In this document: positions 1 through 8,545 of the stretch, piece after piece
How the letters are laid out: every line of letters begins with the position of its first letter
How positions within the stretch are numbered: position 1 is the stretch's first letter
DNA from: an uncultured Alphaproteobacteria bacterium
Lineage (GTDB): Bacteria > Pseudomonadota > Alphaproteobacteria > Micavibrionales > Micavibrionaceae
Length of the DNA stretch: 31,042 nt
Assembly: GCA_946481105.1 (NCBI GenBank)
Contig: CAMLMM010000016.1
Span: 1-31,042 of the forward strand
Reading direction: 5' to 3'
Position numbers and translations under genes: made by a program
The notes under the pieces: generated by a model
Told to the model about the DNA's origin: nothing
Seen by the model: only the letters and a program-made list of their open reading frames with translations
Database searches by the model: none

Positions 1-1768
1 ATGCTTCCTGCAGTGCGTTGGTTTTAGCCTGAATAGCCTCAACATTTTCACCATCCATAACGGATTTCAGGTCGCTGATTGCCGATTCCACAGCCGTTTT
101 TTCAGTGGCCGGAAGATCATCGCCCAGATCCTTCATCGCTTTTTCACTTTGATGGATAGAGGATTCGGCCACGTTACGGGCTTCAATCAAGGCGCGACGT
201 TTTTTGTCCGACTCGGCATTGACCTCTGCATCCTTGACCATTTTCTCGATATCGGCATCGGACAAGCCACCCGAAGCCTGAATACGGATATTCTGCTCCT
301 TCCCGGTTGCTTTGTCTTTGGCGCCCACATGCACGATACCGTTGGCGTCGATGTCAAATGTGACTTCGATCTGCGGTACGCCGCGCGGGGCAGGTGGAAT
401 GCCAACCAGATCAAACTGACCGAGCATTTTGTTGTCGGCAGCCATTTCACGTTCACCCTGGAACACGCGGATAGTCACAGCGTTCTGGTTGTCCTCGGCG
501 GTCGAGAATGTCTGCGACTTTTTGGTCGGGATCGTCGTGTTACGGTCGATAAGGCGCGTGAACACGCCACCCAGCGTTTCGATACCGAGCGAGAGCGGGG
601 TCACATCGAGCAACAGAACGTCTTTCACGTCACCTTGCAGCACGCCACCCTGAACGGCGGCACCGTCGGCCACAACTTCATCGGGATTCACGCCCTTGTG
701 AGGCTCTTTGCCGAACAGGTCGCGGACCGTTTCGATGATTTTCGGCATACGGGTCATGCCGCCCACCAGAACGACTTCGTCGATCTCGGATGGTTTCAGA
801 CCGGCATCTTTCAATGCGGCTTTGCATGGTTCGATTGTCTTGCGGACCAGATCGTCAACCAGCGATTCCAGTTTGGCGCGGGTCAGCTTGACGTTCAGGT
901 GTTTCGGGCCAGAGGCATCCGCCGTGATAAACGGCAGGTTGACTTCGGTCTGCGTTGTTGACGACAGTTCAATTTTTGCCTTTTCAGCGGCTTCTTTCAG
1001 GCGTTGCAGCGCCAGTTTGTCGTTACGCAGATCGATCGCCTGTTCTTTTTTGAATTCATCGGCAAGATAGTCGATGATGCGGGCGTCAAAGTCTTCACCA
1101 CCCAGGAATGTATCCCCGTTGGTGGATTTCACTTCGAATACACCATCGCCGATTTCCAGGATGGACACGTCAAATGTACCACCGCCCAAGTCATACACGG
1201 CAATCATGCCATGGTTTTTCTTGTCGAGGCCATAAGCGAGAGCCGCAGCGGTTGGTTCGTTGATGATACGCAGGACTTCAAGACCAGCGATACGACCAGC
1301 GTCTTTGGTTGCCTGACGTTGCGCGTCGTTAAAATATGCCGGAACAGTGATAACAGCCTGGGACACCGTTGTACCAAGGAAGCTTTCCGCTGTTTCTTTC
1401 ATTTTTTTCAGCACCATTGCCGAAATCTGTGAAGGTGCGAATTTTTCACCGTTTACTTCGACCCAAGCATCACCGTTTTCGCCTTCGATAATTTTGAATG
1501 GGGCGTGAGCGCGCATTTTCTGAACCTGCGGGTCGTTAAAACGACGGCCGATCAGGCGTTTAATTCCATAGAGTGTATTATCCGGATTCGTCACGGCCTG
1601 ACGCTTAGCTGGTTGCCCCACCAGACGTTCACCGTCTTTTGAGAACGCGATCATGGATGGGGTGGTACGCACACCCTCCGAGTTTTCAATCACGCGCGGG
1701 TCTTTCCCGTCCATGATGGCAACACAGGAATTGGTGGTCCCTAAATCGATACCGATTACTTTTGACAT
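1..1768 (-). CDS. dnaK: Molecular chaperone DnaK (Hsp70), 3' end outside window
   Basis: ATP-dependent Hsp70 chaperone that binds exposed hydrophobic segments of client proteins and works with DnaJ and GrpE in the cytoplasm. Reading down from the ATG at 1766-1768, the frame stays open to the window edge (589 codons). Visible Hsp70 signatures, in order, are [13 protein letters not shown] at the N-terminus, [37 protein letters not shown], and the substrate-domain stretch [14 protein letters not shown]. The start of the helical lid also reads correctly. Full-length family members are about 630-640 residues, so roughly 50 C-terminal residues lie outside. An AGAGG sequence lies about 11 nt before the ATG. 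The gene is preceded by a heat-shock-type promoter (1945-1977) and a leader of about 170 nt. dnaJ would be expected next, outside the window. No sign of damage is seen. Confidence 0.98.
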   Translation of the reverse strand, partial: MSKVIGIDLGTTNSCVAIMDGKDPRVIENSEGVRTTPSMIAFSKDGERLVGQPAKRQAVTNPDNTLYGIKRLIGRRFNDPQVQKMRAHAPFKIIEGENGDAWVEVNGEKFAPSQISAMVLKKMKETAESFLGTTVSQAVITVPAYFNDAQRQATKDAGRIAGLEVLRIINEPTAAALAYGLDKKNHGMIAVYDLGGGTFDVSILEIGDGVFEVKSTNGDTFLGGEDFDARIIDYLADEFKKEQAIDLRNDKLALQRLKEAAEKAKIELSSTTQTEVNLPFITADASGPKHLNVKLTRAKLESLVDDLVRKTIEPCKAALKDAGLKPSEIDEVVLVGGMTRMPKIIETVRDLFGKEPHKGVNPDEVVADGAAVQGGVLQGDVKDVLLLDVTPLSLGIETLGGVFTRLIDRNTTIPTKKSQTFSTAEDNQNAVTIRVFQGEREMAADNKMLGQFDLVGIPPAPRGVPQIEVTFDIDANGIVHVGAKDKATGKEQNIRIQASGGLSDADIEKMVKDAEVNAESDKKRRALIEARNVAESSIHQSEKAMKDLGDDLPATEKTAVESAISDLKSVMDGENVEAIQAKTNALQEA

Positions 1769-1941
1769 GTTAGTTTAACCTCTTGTTGTCAGTTGGCAAA
1801 TTTCAGACGGCCTCACCATGAGCACCATCCAAATCCCCACAAGGGATGGGTTTTCGATTACTATGCCCTTGTACGCCCTTACATATAGCTCAGAACTCTA
1901 TAAAAGACACCCCGAACTATGTGGGCAGACCTAATAATCTA
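1769..1941 (-). promoter_or_regulatory. Long dnaK 5' leader with competing inverted repeats
   Basis: If transcription starts just below the promoter at 1945-1977, the dnaK mRNA carries a leader of about 170 nt. In it, CCATCC (1825-1830) can pair with GGATGG (1844-1849). Alternatively ATCCC (1833-1837) can pair with GGGAT (1843-1847). The two pairings share 1844-1847 and exclude each other. This could be a structure that affects translation, but it does not reach the ribosome-binding site at about 1780. A thermosensor role is only a possibility. Confidence 0.3.
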
Positions 1942-1944
1942 CAC

Positions 1945-1977
1945 AAATATGTAGGGTTTAATTCCTAAAAAGTCAAG
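1945..1977 (-). promoter_or_regulatory. Heat-shock (RpoH/sigma-32-type) promoter of dnaK
   Basis: On the minus strand, CTTGAC (1972-1977) is followed by 15 nt and then CCCTACATATTT (1945-1956). Read as CTTGAC-N17-CTACAT this also fits the shorter alphaproteobacterial form. It resembles the known sigma-32 consensus (CTTGAA, a spacer, then CCCCATNT). The -35 element lies only 8-13 nt beyond the stop codon of the upstream autotransporter gene. No CIRCE operator (TTAGCACTC-N9-GAGTGCTAA) is present, so control by RpoH rather than by HrcA is inferred. Confidence 0.65.
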
Positions 1978-1984
1978 GGCGATT

Positions 1985-4900
1985 TTAAGGTTCGTAGGTG
2001 CCATTGGCCGGCGGGGATACCGAGGTAATGGTTGGTGCCAGAATGTCCTTAACCACAGTATCGGTGGCGGCGGCACCTGCGTTACCCAAGGTATCCGTGA
2101 GGGTGATGGAAACAGTCAGGGTGCCATCATTCAGACCAGTGACGTTTAAGCCTGTAAAGGACTGGGTTGCTGTGGCGATAGTGCCGGAACCGGTGACATT
2201 CGTGCCGCCGCCGGAGCTGGAGATCGTATAGCTATAGCTTGCCCCGACTTCAGCACCCGTAATGTTAAAGGCTGCGGCAGTTTTGTTGCTATCGTTAATC
2301 GGGTCGGTGGTGAATGCGGCGGCATAGCCCGTTGGCGCACCCGTATCCATTGTCACCGTATCAGTTGCAGCAACGCCTGTGTTGCCACGTATATCGGTCA
2401 GGTAAACAGTGACAGTTAAAGTGCCATCACCCAAGCCGGACACGTTGATGCCGGTTATCGACTCGGTGGCCGCCGCGATCGTACCAGAGCCAGTAACATT
2501 CGTGCCGCCGCCCGAGCTGGAGATTGTATAGCTATAACTTGCCCCGACTTCGGCACCCGTAATGTTAAAGGCTGCGGCAGTTTTATTTCCGTTATTAATC
2601 GGGTCGGTTGTAAATACGGCAGCATAACCGGTTGGATATACGGTATCCTTTATAACTGTCGTGGTTGCCGCTGTACCCACATTACCACCAGCATCTGTCA
2701 GAGTAGTAGAAAGTGTGAGTGTGCCATCGTTCAGACCAGAGAGATCCAGGCCGGTAAAAATCTCGGTAGCGCCGGAGACTGTGCCTGTGCCGGTAACCGG
2801 GGTGCCACCGCCGGAAGACGTGATCGAGTAGTTATAGGTTGCGCCAACTTCAGCTGAGTTAATGCGGTGTCCAACAAAAGTTACGTTACCAAGGTTAACA
2901 GGTACAGAGTCGAATTGTACGGTATAACCAGCCGGGGTGGTAATGTCCTTGGCGACGGTGTCGGTGGCCGCAGGGCCAGTATTGCCAGCTGTGTCAGTCA
3001 GGGTAACGGAAACCGTTAGCGTGCCGTCATTCAGGCCCGTTACATCCAGCCCTGTAACCGACTGGGTAACCGCGGCAACCGTGCCGGAACCGGTGACGTT
3101 TGTACCACCGCCGGAGCTGGAGATTGTATAGTTATAGGTTGTGCCAACCTGGGCGGAGGTAATATTGAACGCAACAGCCGATTTATTGGCATTGTTAACC
3201 GGGTCGGTTGTAAAGACAGTCGCGTAGCCCGTTGGTGCCGAGATATCTTTGGATACAGTACTGGTTGCGGCAGAGCCGGTATTGCCAACCGTGTCACTCA
3301 GCGTAACGGAGACAGTCAGCGTACCATCATTCAGGCCAGAGACGTTAATGCCCGTTACGGATTCGGTTGCACCCGTAATGGTGCCCGACCCTGTAACAGC
3401 AGTGCCGCCACCCGAACTGGTTATCGAATAATTATAGGTGGTACCAATTTCAGCCGTCGTGATGTTAAAGGCGGCAGCAGTTACATTGCCATTGTTAATG
3501 GGTGAGGTCGTGAAAGTGGCGCCATAGCCTGCGGGGGTTACCACATCTTTGGCGGTCGTGTCGGTCACAGCCACGCTAGCGTTACCCTGGGCATCAGTCA
3601 GAGTTACAGAAACGGTCAGCGTTCCGTCGTTCAAACCTGTTAGGTTAATTCCTGTCACAGGCTGAGTTGCTGCGGCAACCGTGCCGGAGCCAGTGACATT
3701 TGTGCCGCCACCTGAACTGGAGATTGTGTAATTATATGTTGTGCCGACTTCGGCAGATGTAATGCTGAATGCTGCGGCAGCCTTGTTCGCGTTATTAATG
3801 GGTGCGGTGGTGAAGGCAACAGCATGACCGCTTGGGGCGGCGATGTCCTTTGGAGCTGTGCCGGTTGAAGCTGAACTGACGTTGCCGATTGTATCTGTCA
3901 GGGTAACGGACAAGGTCAGCGTTCCATCGTTGAGGCCAGACAGGTCAATTCCTGTCACAGACTGAGTTGCCGCGGCCACCATGCCGGAGCCAGTGACATT
4001 TGTACCCCCACCGGAGCTAGAGATTGTGTAATTATACGTCGTGCCCACTTCGGCTGAGGTTATATTGAAGGCGGCCGTCGCCTGGTTACCAGTGTTGACA
4101 GGGGTTGTTGTGAATGCAGCGGCAAAACCGGATGGAGGTGTTGCATCTTTGTTGACGGTATCCGTTGTGGCAATTCCCGTATTACTTGATGGGTCGGTCA
4201 GGGTAAGTGAAACAGTCAATGTCCCATCATTCAGGCTGGTTACGTTTATGCCGGTTACAGATTCTATTGCTGCCAGGACGGTGCCTGTTCCATTAACCGC
4301 AATGCCACCACCCGAAGAGGTAATAGTGTAATTGTATGTCGCGCCTATTTCAGCTGAAGTAATATCAAAGGCTGCGGCAGTTTTGTTGGCATTGGTAATC
4401 GGATCAGTTGTAAATGCAACGGCATAACCTGACGGAGGCGTGACGTCGCCCCCACCGCCGCTCAGCGAAATGGTTTTATCGGCGATCGTGACAACGGCAT
4501 CCTTACCATTGCCCATGATAGCGGCACCATTCTTATCCAGTTCCTGTACGGTCAGGGTGGTTGCCGACGTGTCAGCAAGCACGTTAGTATAGCTGAAATG
4601 CAGATCATTTGTACCGCTGCCACTGACATAATTGGCAAAACGGGTGTTGCCGTTAATAACAAATCTCAGACGGGGAGTGCCGGCGGAGACAATAACATCA
4701 TCATTAAAACGCAGGCCGATAATAATATCGCCACCGACAATCATGTTGGCTGAAATAAGGCGTGGGGCCTCATACGGGTAAGGTGTAACTCTTGGTCCAG
4801 TCTGAATGTCGGCAATTCGGTCAATTTCAACGCTGACAGTGTCGGTGTGACTGGTATAGCCTCCTGAACCGATGGCAAGCGTACCGACAACGCCTGCGAT

Positions 4901-6565
4901 AGATTCGGCGGCTTCTTCTGCCTGAAGTGTAACGGAACCGGACACCGTGCCTGTAAAGTCGACCGAACCATCACGGACGCGCACAGATGAATCAACGCCG
5001 TTCGATACCACGTCAATATCCGTACCGTGCAAGACAATCGTGCCACCTGGAACAGCCACGTTCTCAATATTGCCATTAGATACATACTGCATTGTCCCGA
5101 AAACGAGCGTAATAAGATTTGGCGTGATGATAGCCTGACTGTTTTGCGCCAAAGTGAGGATGGACCCATCAGCAAACTGAAGGCGGGCAATAGCGCCCAC
5201 GGTATTGGCCACAGTTACCGTGACAGGCATCATAAGCGTCTGGCCCAGATTCAGACTGCTGGAGCCAGATGCCTGTAGAGCCGTGTTGGCACCAATGGTT
5301 TCAATAACGGTAAGTTTGGATTCGGCACGACGCTGCTGCTTAACGCGGATAATATTTTCACGCTGGACCTTTTCATACACATAGTCACTGACCGGAGCCA
5401 GCGCCGCGCGCTCACGCCATTGCAGATCAGCAGGTTGGTCAAAACGCCAGTTGAAACGGAGAGCCGCTTCAAGCACCGGTTCATCCTGTGATGTGTCACG
5501 AACGCCCAGGCGAACCGCCAGGGCAGGGACCGGGGAATATTCAACGGCGCCAATGATGCCGTACATGTCCTTGCCGTCATCCTGCTCATCCCATTCATAT
5601 CCTTTCAGGGATGCTGTCCAGCTTGGCAATTGCGGCACCTGGCCACGTATTTCCAGGTCATAACCACCCGCAGGTTTCTCTTCGTAATAAGAATTAAGTT
5701 TTTTCCAGCCCGATACGGGGAAATATTTATTGGCCGACATGGCCAACTGGCTGGTACGCGCATCAACGCCGACGCTCATGCGGTTATGATTTTTGCTTGG
5801 GGCATGATCAAAGAATATATTGGCGCCATACAGATAGTTTTTGTCAGCCGTAAGATAACGATAGGCAAGGCCAGCATTCAATGTGCTGTATTCTTTTTGA
5901 AACCCTAATTTATTAAGGTCCGCTTCGACATTGTACCAGGATAGTTGAGCAAACATATGGTGACGATTGAGTTCGTCCTGCCAGAGGGGTTGAATGGAGG
6001 TGATGGAACCGAAGAGTTCGCCATCGCGCTTGCCGCCTTCAATTTCAAGACGACTTAGAAAGGGAAGGCCACTGCTATTTGATAGCTGCTGGCCCATGGC
6101 AATCAGTCGTGGAATTATATCGCGCCCTACGCTTTTACGCAGTGACCTGGGGATATCCACTGTTGACATGGAATCTGTTTCACCAGCGCAAAGGGAATTG
6201 ATGGTTGAATTCCCCAATTCCCCAGCCTTGGATGCAAAATAAGTATTCATTGCATCCGGGAGATCAAGATCAGGAGTAACCGCATCTTTCATCTCGGCAA
6301 ACAGCCGGGTTTGTAAAATGTAATTTACCAGGGACTGGCAACCGGCATTCAGGGCGGCGCGGCCAGCAGCATCGTTACCGCCACTATTGTAAGCGCTGCC
6401 TACAGTCTCGATATTACCAAAAATATTCTGGATGCGGTCCTGCGTATCAGATCGTATAGTTCGGTCCTTGTCGGCAAAAATGTCATCTTGCGCCTTGGCG
6501 TTGGTAATAACGCAGAGCGTAAAAACAATCAGAATAGTTAGTAATTTTGAAATGCGAAATTGCAT
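1985..6565 (-). CDS. Inverse autotransporter (intimin/invasin-like, type Ve) with FecR-like domain and eight 100-aa repeats
   Basis: A predicted surface protein of 1526 residues. Residues 1-26 look like a Sec signal peptide (MQFRISKLL, hydrophobic core, NAKAQ). Residues about 165-385 have the alternating pattern of an intimin-type outer-membrane beta-barrel. It is followed by the charged linker YVYEKVQRENIIRVKQQRR (394-412), which resembles the family linker between barrel and passenger. Residues about 445-545 look like a FecR domain (LQFADGSILTLAQNS; SVRVRDGSVDF). Residues about 600-700 form a bacterial Ig-like domain (AGTPRLRF, YVSGSGTNDLHFSY). Residues 709-1508 are eight tandem 100-residue Ig-like repeats. 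The last 18 residues (ending PPANGTYEP) look like the opening of another Ig-like domain, so the tip seems missing. In this family the barrel anchors an exported C-terminal passenger, often an adhesin; adhesion here is inference. The gene sits between grpE and dnaK. There is no clear Shine-Dalgarno sequence, but the start is fixed by the signal peptide. Confidence 0.9.
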   Translation of the reverse strand: MQFRISKLLTILIVFTLCVITNAKAQDDIFADKDRTIRSDTQDRIQNIFGNIETVGSAYNSGGNDAAGRAALNAGCQSLVNYILQTRLFAEMKDAVTPDLDLPDAMNTYFASKAGELGNSTINSLCAGETDSMSTVDIPRSLRKSVGRDIIPRLIAMGQQLSNSSGLPFLSRLEIEGGKRDGELFGSITSIQPLWQDELNRHHMFAQLSWYNVEADLNKLGFQKEYSTLNAGLAYRYLTADKNYLYGANIFFDHAPSKNHNRMSVGVDARTSQLAMSANKYFPVSGWKKLNSYYEEKPAGGYDLEIRGQVPQLPSWTASLKGYEWDEQDDGKDMYGIIGAVEYSPVPALAVRLGVRDTSQDEPVLEAALRFNWRFDQPADLQWRERAALAPVSDYVYEKVQRENIIRVKQQRRAESKLTVIETIGANTALQASGSSSLNLGQTLMMPVTVTVANTVGAIARLQFADGSILTLAQNSQAIITPNLITLVFGTMQYVSNGNIENVAVPGGTIVLHGTDIDVVSNGVDSSVRVRDGSVDFTGTVSGSVTLQAEEAAESIAGVVGTLAIGSGGYTSHTDTVSVEIDRIADIQTGPRVTPYPYEAPRLISANMIVGGDIIIGLRFNDDVIVSAGTPRLRFVINGNTRFANYVSGSGTNDLHFSYTNVLADTSATTLTVQELDKNGAAIMGNGKDAVVTIADKTISLSGGGGDVTPPSGYAVAFTTDPITNANKTAAAFDITSAEIGATYNYTITSSGGGIAVNGTGTVLAAIESVTGINVTSLNDGTLTVSLTLTDPSSNTGIATTDTVNKDATPPSGFAAAFTTTPVNTGNQATAAFNITSAEVGTTYNYTISSSGGGTNVTGSGMVAAATQSVTGIDLSGLNDGTLTLSVTLTDTIGNVSSASTGTAPKDIAAPSGHAVAFTTAPINNANKAAAAFSITSAEVGTTYNYTISSSGGGTNVTGSGTVAAATQPVTGINLTGLNDGTLTVSVTLTDAQGNASVAVTDTTAKDVVTPAGYGATFTTSPINNGNVTAAAFNITTAEIGTTYNYSITSSGGGTAVTGSGTITGATESVTGINVSGLNDGTLTVSVTLSDTVGNTGSAATSTVSKDISAPTGYATVFTTDPVNNANKSAVAFNITSAQVGTTYNYTISSSGGGTNVTGSGTVAAVTQSVTGLDVTGLNDGTLTVSVTLTDTAGNTGPAATDTVAKDITTPAGYTVQFDSVPVNLGNVTFVGHRINSAEVGATYNYSITSSGGGTPVTGTGTVSGATEIFTGLDLSGLNDGTLTLSTTLTDAGGNVGTAATTTVIKDTVYPTGYAAVFTTDPINNGNKTAAAFNITGAEVGASYSYTISSSGGGTNVTGSGTIAAATESITGINVSGLGDGTLTVTVYLTDIRGNTGVAATDTVTMDTGAPTGYAAAFTTDPINDSNKTAAAFNITGAEVGASYSYTISSSGGGTNVTGSGTIATATQSFTGLNVTGLNDGTLTVSITLTDTLGNAGAAATDTVVKDILAPTITSVSPPANGTYEP
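2042..4441 (-). repeat. Eight tandem 300-bp coding repeats (100 aa each)
   Basis: Residues 709-1508 of the autotransporter divide into eight units of exactly 100 residues, giving a 300-bp DNA period with no indels. Each unit begins near PTGYAAAFTTDP and contains TYNYTISSSGGG and GLNDGTLTVSVTLTD. Two classes are visible. Units 2, 3, 5, 7 and 8 carry ISSSGGGTNVTG; units 1, 4 and 6 carry ITSSGGG followed by a different short motif. Units 7 and 8 are the most alike and may be the newest duplication. The exact period suggests growth and shrinkage by recombination. Confidence 0.95.
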
Positions 6566-6648
6566 CCAGTGAAGGACCCGCCTGGCAGTAATTAAATTCT
6601 ATAAAAACATGTATTTAACGAATCATGTGTGGGATACGGATTATTTCC

Positions 6649-6714
6649 GATAACCGATAGGTTATCCACATGATGCAGCATGTGCAATTTGCATGCAAAG
6701 CATTGACAAATTGC
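6649..6714. promoter_or_regulatory. Cluster of palindromes upstream of the autotransporter gene
   Basis: This cluster lies between grpE and the autotransporter start. It holds a 7-bp inverted repeat GATAACC-GATA-GGTTATC (6649-6666), a DnaA-box-like TTATCCACA (6662-6670), a perfect 12-bp palindrome TTTGCATGCAAA (6688-6699), and an 8-bp inverted repeat GCAATTTG / CAAATTGC (6684-6691 / 6707-6714). The cluster is about 85-150 bp upstream of the autotransporter start and just past the end of grpE. Operator sites or a weak hairpin are possible. There is no T-run, so it is not a clear terminator. Confidence 0.4.
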
Positions 6715-6742
6715 AGTTTTTCTTTGAGGTGTATTTACAGAA

Positions 6743-7414
6743 TTACGCCTGGGTATCTACTGCGTGATGCTGGCCACTGGTTGGGTCTGCTTTGGATACG
6801 CCAACACGGGCAGGGCGCAGCAGGCGTTCATGCAGGGTATAACCAGGTTCAATCAACTGTATGATCAGGCCGCCCTGTTTGCCAGGAACGGGAGCTTCAA
6901 ACATGACTTCATGGAAATTCGGGTTGAATGGCTCGTCCAGCGGCTCCAGCTTTTTGATCCCGTATTTTTCAAAGCAGGAGAGAAGGGCGCGTTCGGTTGC
7001 TTCAATACCCGTTACAAGCGGCGCGATTTTCTCGTCGGCTTTAAGTTCAGGCGGGATGGATTGAAGCGCGCGGCTGAATGTATCAGCAACGTCCAGCAGG
7101 TCGCGGGCGAAGCTGCTAACAGCGAATTTGGTGGCATCTTCACGTTCACGCACCGAACGCTTGCGTAAATTTTCCATATCTGCCGCAAGGCGCAGCATCT
7201 GCTCCTGTCCTGCTGCAAGAGAAGCCTCTAGAGAGCCGATTTTTGCCAATAATTCGGCATTGTCAGAGGCAGCTTCAGGTGCAGGGCTATCTGAAACTTG
7301 AGCTTCGGCAGCTTTCTGACGCGCGGCAAACGCGGCAGGACCGGATACTTCGTTCAGGCCAGGCATATCGGGGGAGAGATCGTTATCTTGTTTGGGAGCG
7401 TTTTGTTCGTTCAT
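6743..7414 (-). CDS. grpE: Nucleotide exchange factor GrpE
   Basis: A dimeric co-chaperone of 223 residues that releases ADP from DnaK. The N-terminal 50 or so residues are acidic and disordered. A coiled-coil region follows (residues about 53-100, LRLAADMENLRKRS), then the four-helix part (FARDLLDVADTFSRAL) and the C-terminal beta-wing with the family signature (FNPNFHEVMFEAPVPG, PGYTLHERLLRPARVGV). Length is slightly above the usual 190-210 residues because of the N-terminal tail. It lies 43 bp behind hrcA on the same strand, so the two are probably co-transcribed. Its partner dnaK lies 5 kb downstream on the same strand, separated only by the autotransporter gene. Confidence 0.97.
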   Translation of the reverse strand: MNEQNAPKQDNDLSPDMPGLNEVSGPAAFAARQKAAEAQVSDSPAPEAASDNAELLAKIGSLEASLAAGQEQMLRLAADMENLRKRSVREREDATKFAVSSFARDLLDVADTFSRALQSIPPELKADEKIAPLVTGIEATERALLSCFEKYGIKKLEPLDEPFNPNFHEVMFEAPVPGKQGGLIIQLIEPGYTLHERLLRPARVGVSKADPTSGQHHAVDTQA

Positions 7415-7457
7415 GGAGGGAAACTAGGCAAAATTTTCCTGAAAATCAACACCCTGA

Positions 7458-8510
7458 TTATGTTGCATCCCCAAAGTTAGGAGAGGAAAACAGGCGCTCC
7501 AGCATTAGTGAGGTATAGTCGACAATAGGAACTATCTTTCCGTAATGAAGGCGCGTGGGGCCGATAACGCCAGTTGCGCCAATAATGCGACCATTCTGGT
7601 CGCGATAGGCACTGATGATAGTTGACCAGCTTGGCTGTTCGAAAAACGGATTTTCACTGCCGATAAAAATCTGCACACCTTCGCCTTCCTGTACCGCACC
7701 CATAATATCGAGCATTGCCTGTTTTTCATCGAGCATAGCCATGAGCTTGCGAATTTCATCGAGTTTGCCCTGAGCATCTGGATCGTTAAATAATTGTGAC
7801 TGACCGTTCACAAATATATGCCCGTCGGAGAGGGAGGAAAGGGGATGGATAACACCTTCCTTGATCAGAAGTTTAGAAAGACGTGATACGTTGTTTTTAT
7901 CGGTGCTGATGTCTTTCAGAAGGTCATTGTGCAATTCTGCCAGCGTCTTGCCAGCGATGCGGTCATTCAGGAAATTACCCGCCTGTTCCAGTTCACTGCT
8001 CGTAACATCATCGGCCAATTGTATCATACGATTTTCAACCATGCCGTCCTGGGTGATGAGGATGGCAAGGATACGGAATGGTTCCAGTTTCAAGAATTCT
8101 ATTTTGCGGATGGGTTTGTTCATCTTCGGCGCAATAACAATGCCCACGCATGAGGACAGCCCGGATAGCACGGAACTCACACCTTGATAGACGCTTTGCA
8201 ATGATTGAGGGTTTGCATTCAGACGATGATCAATTTCATGTTTTTGCAACGACACATCATCGATTTTCATCAGTGTATCGACATAAAGGCGCAGGCCTTT
8301 TTGCGTGGGTTGCCGTCCGGCAGAGGTATGCGGAGAGGCGATAAAACCTGCGTCTTCCAGGTCGGCCATCACGTTGCGGATAGTGGCGGCCGAAAGCTGG
8401 TTTTCCAGCGACCGGGAAATGGTACGTGAGCCAATAGGCACGCCATGCTGAAGATATTCCTCAACAATCAACCTGAAAATCTGGGCGGAACGGTTATCAA
8501 ACGGGTTCAT
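7458..8510 (-). CDS. hrcA: Heat-inducible transcription repressor HrcA
   Basis: A repressor of 350 residues that in characterised bacteria binds the CIRCE operator of groESL and sometimes dnaK, with its activity tied to GroEL. The N-terminal winged-helix region (about 1-75) has FRLIVEEYLQHGVPIGSRTISR and the DNA-contacting SAATIRNVMADLEDAGFI-type helix followed by PHTSAGRQPT. The C-terminal half has the conserved family segments (IFIGSENPF; GATGVIGPTRLHYGKIVPIVDY). The ATG at 8508-8510 fits the family N-terminus but lacks a Shine-Dalgarno sequence. A promoter at 8517-8545 would place the transcript start at or next to the ATG, so a leaderless mRNA is possible. No CIRCE operator was found near hrcA or dnaK, so its targets probably lie elsewhere, for example at groESL. 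Confidence 0.97.
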   Translation of the reverse strand: MNPFDNRSAQIFRLIVEEYLQHGVPIGSRTISRSLENQLSAATIRNVMADLEDAGFIASPHTSAGRQPTQKGLRLYVDTLMKIDDVSLQKHEIDHRLNANPQSLQSVYQGVSSVLSGLSSCVGIVIAPKMNKPIRKIEFLKLEPFRILAILITQDGMVENRMIQLADDVTSSELEQAGNFLNDRIAGKTLAELHNDLLKDISTDKNNVSRLSKLLIKEGVIHPLSSLSDGHIFVNGQSQLFNDPDAQGKLDEIRKLMAMLDEKQAMLDIMGAVQEGEGVQIFIGSENPFFEQPSWSTIISAYRDQNGRIIGATGVIGPTRLHYGKIVPIVDYTSLMLERLFSSPNFGDAT

Positions 8511-8516
8511 GGGCTT

Positions 8517-8545
8517 AATATAAGGAAAAATGCCGGGTTTGACAA
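8517..8545 (-). promoter_or_regulatory. hrcA promoter, possibly leaderless
   Basis: On the minus strand, TTGTCA (8540-8545), a 17-nt spacer and TATATT (8517-8522). The transcript would start at about 8510, which is the A of the hrcA ATG. The -35 hexamer overlaps that of the divergent rph promoter by five of six bases, so the two promoters should compete for polymerase. Confidence 0.6.

Noticed and set aside
149..961. A 270-codon open frame on the plus strand
   Set aside because: It is antisense to dnaK, whose frame is unbroken and matches Hsp70 throughout. The plus-strand translation resembles nothing.
1769..1984. CIRCE operator for HrcA at dnaK
   Set aside because: No TTAGCACTC-N9-GAGTGCTAA or close variant is visible here or at hrcA.
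2937..3431. Series of short plus-strand open frames at 300-bp intervals
   Set aside because: They are periodic antisense shadows of the repeat units.
2042..4441. Regularly spaced repeats that might suggest CRISPR or phage repeats
   Set aside because: The units are 300 bp, contiguous and in frame within one protein, with no spacers. They are coding tandem repeats.
6662..6670. TTATCCACA as evidence for a replication origin
   Set aside because: It is a single site. No box cluster, AT-rich unwinding region or dnaA/parAB-type neighbours are present.
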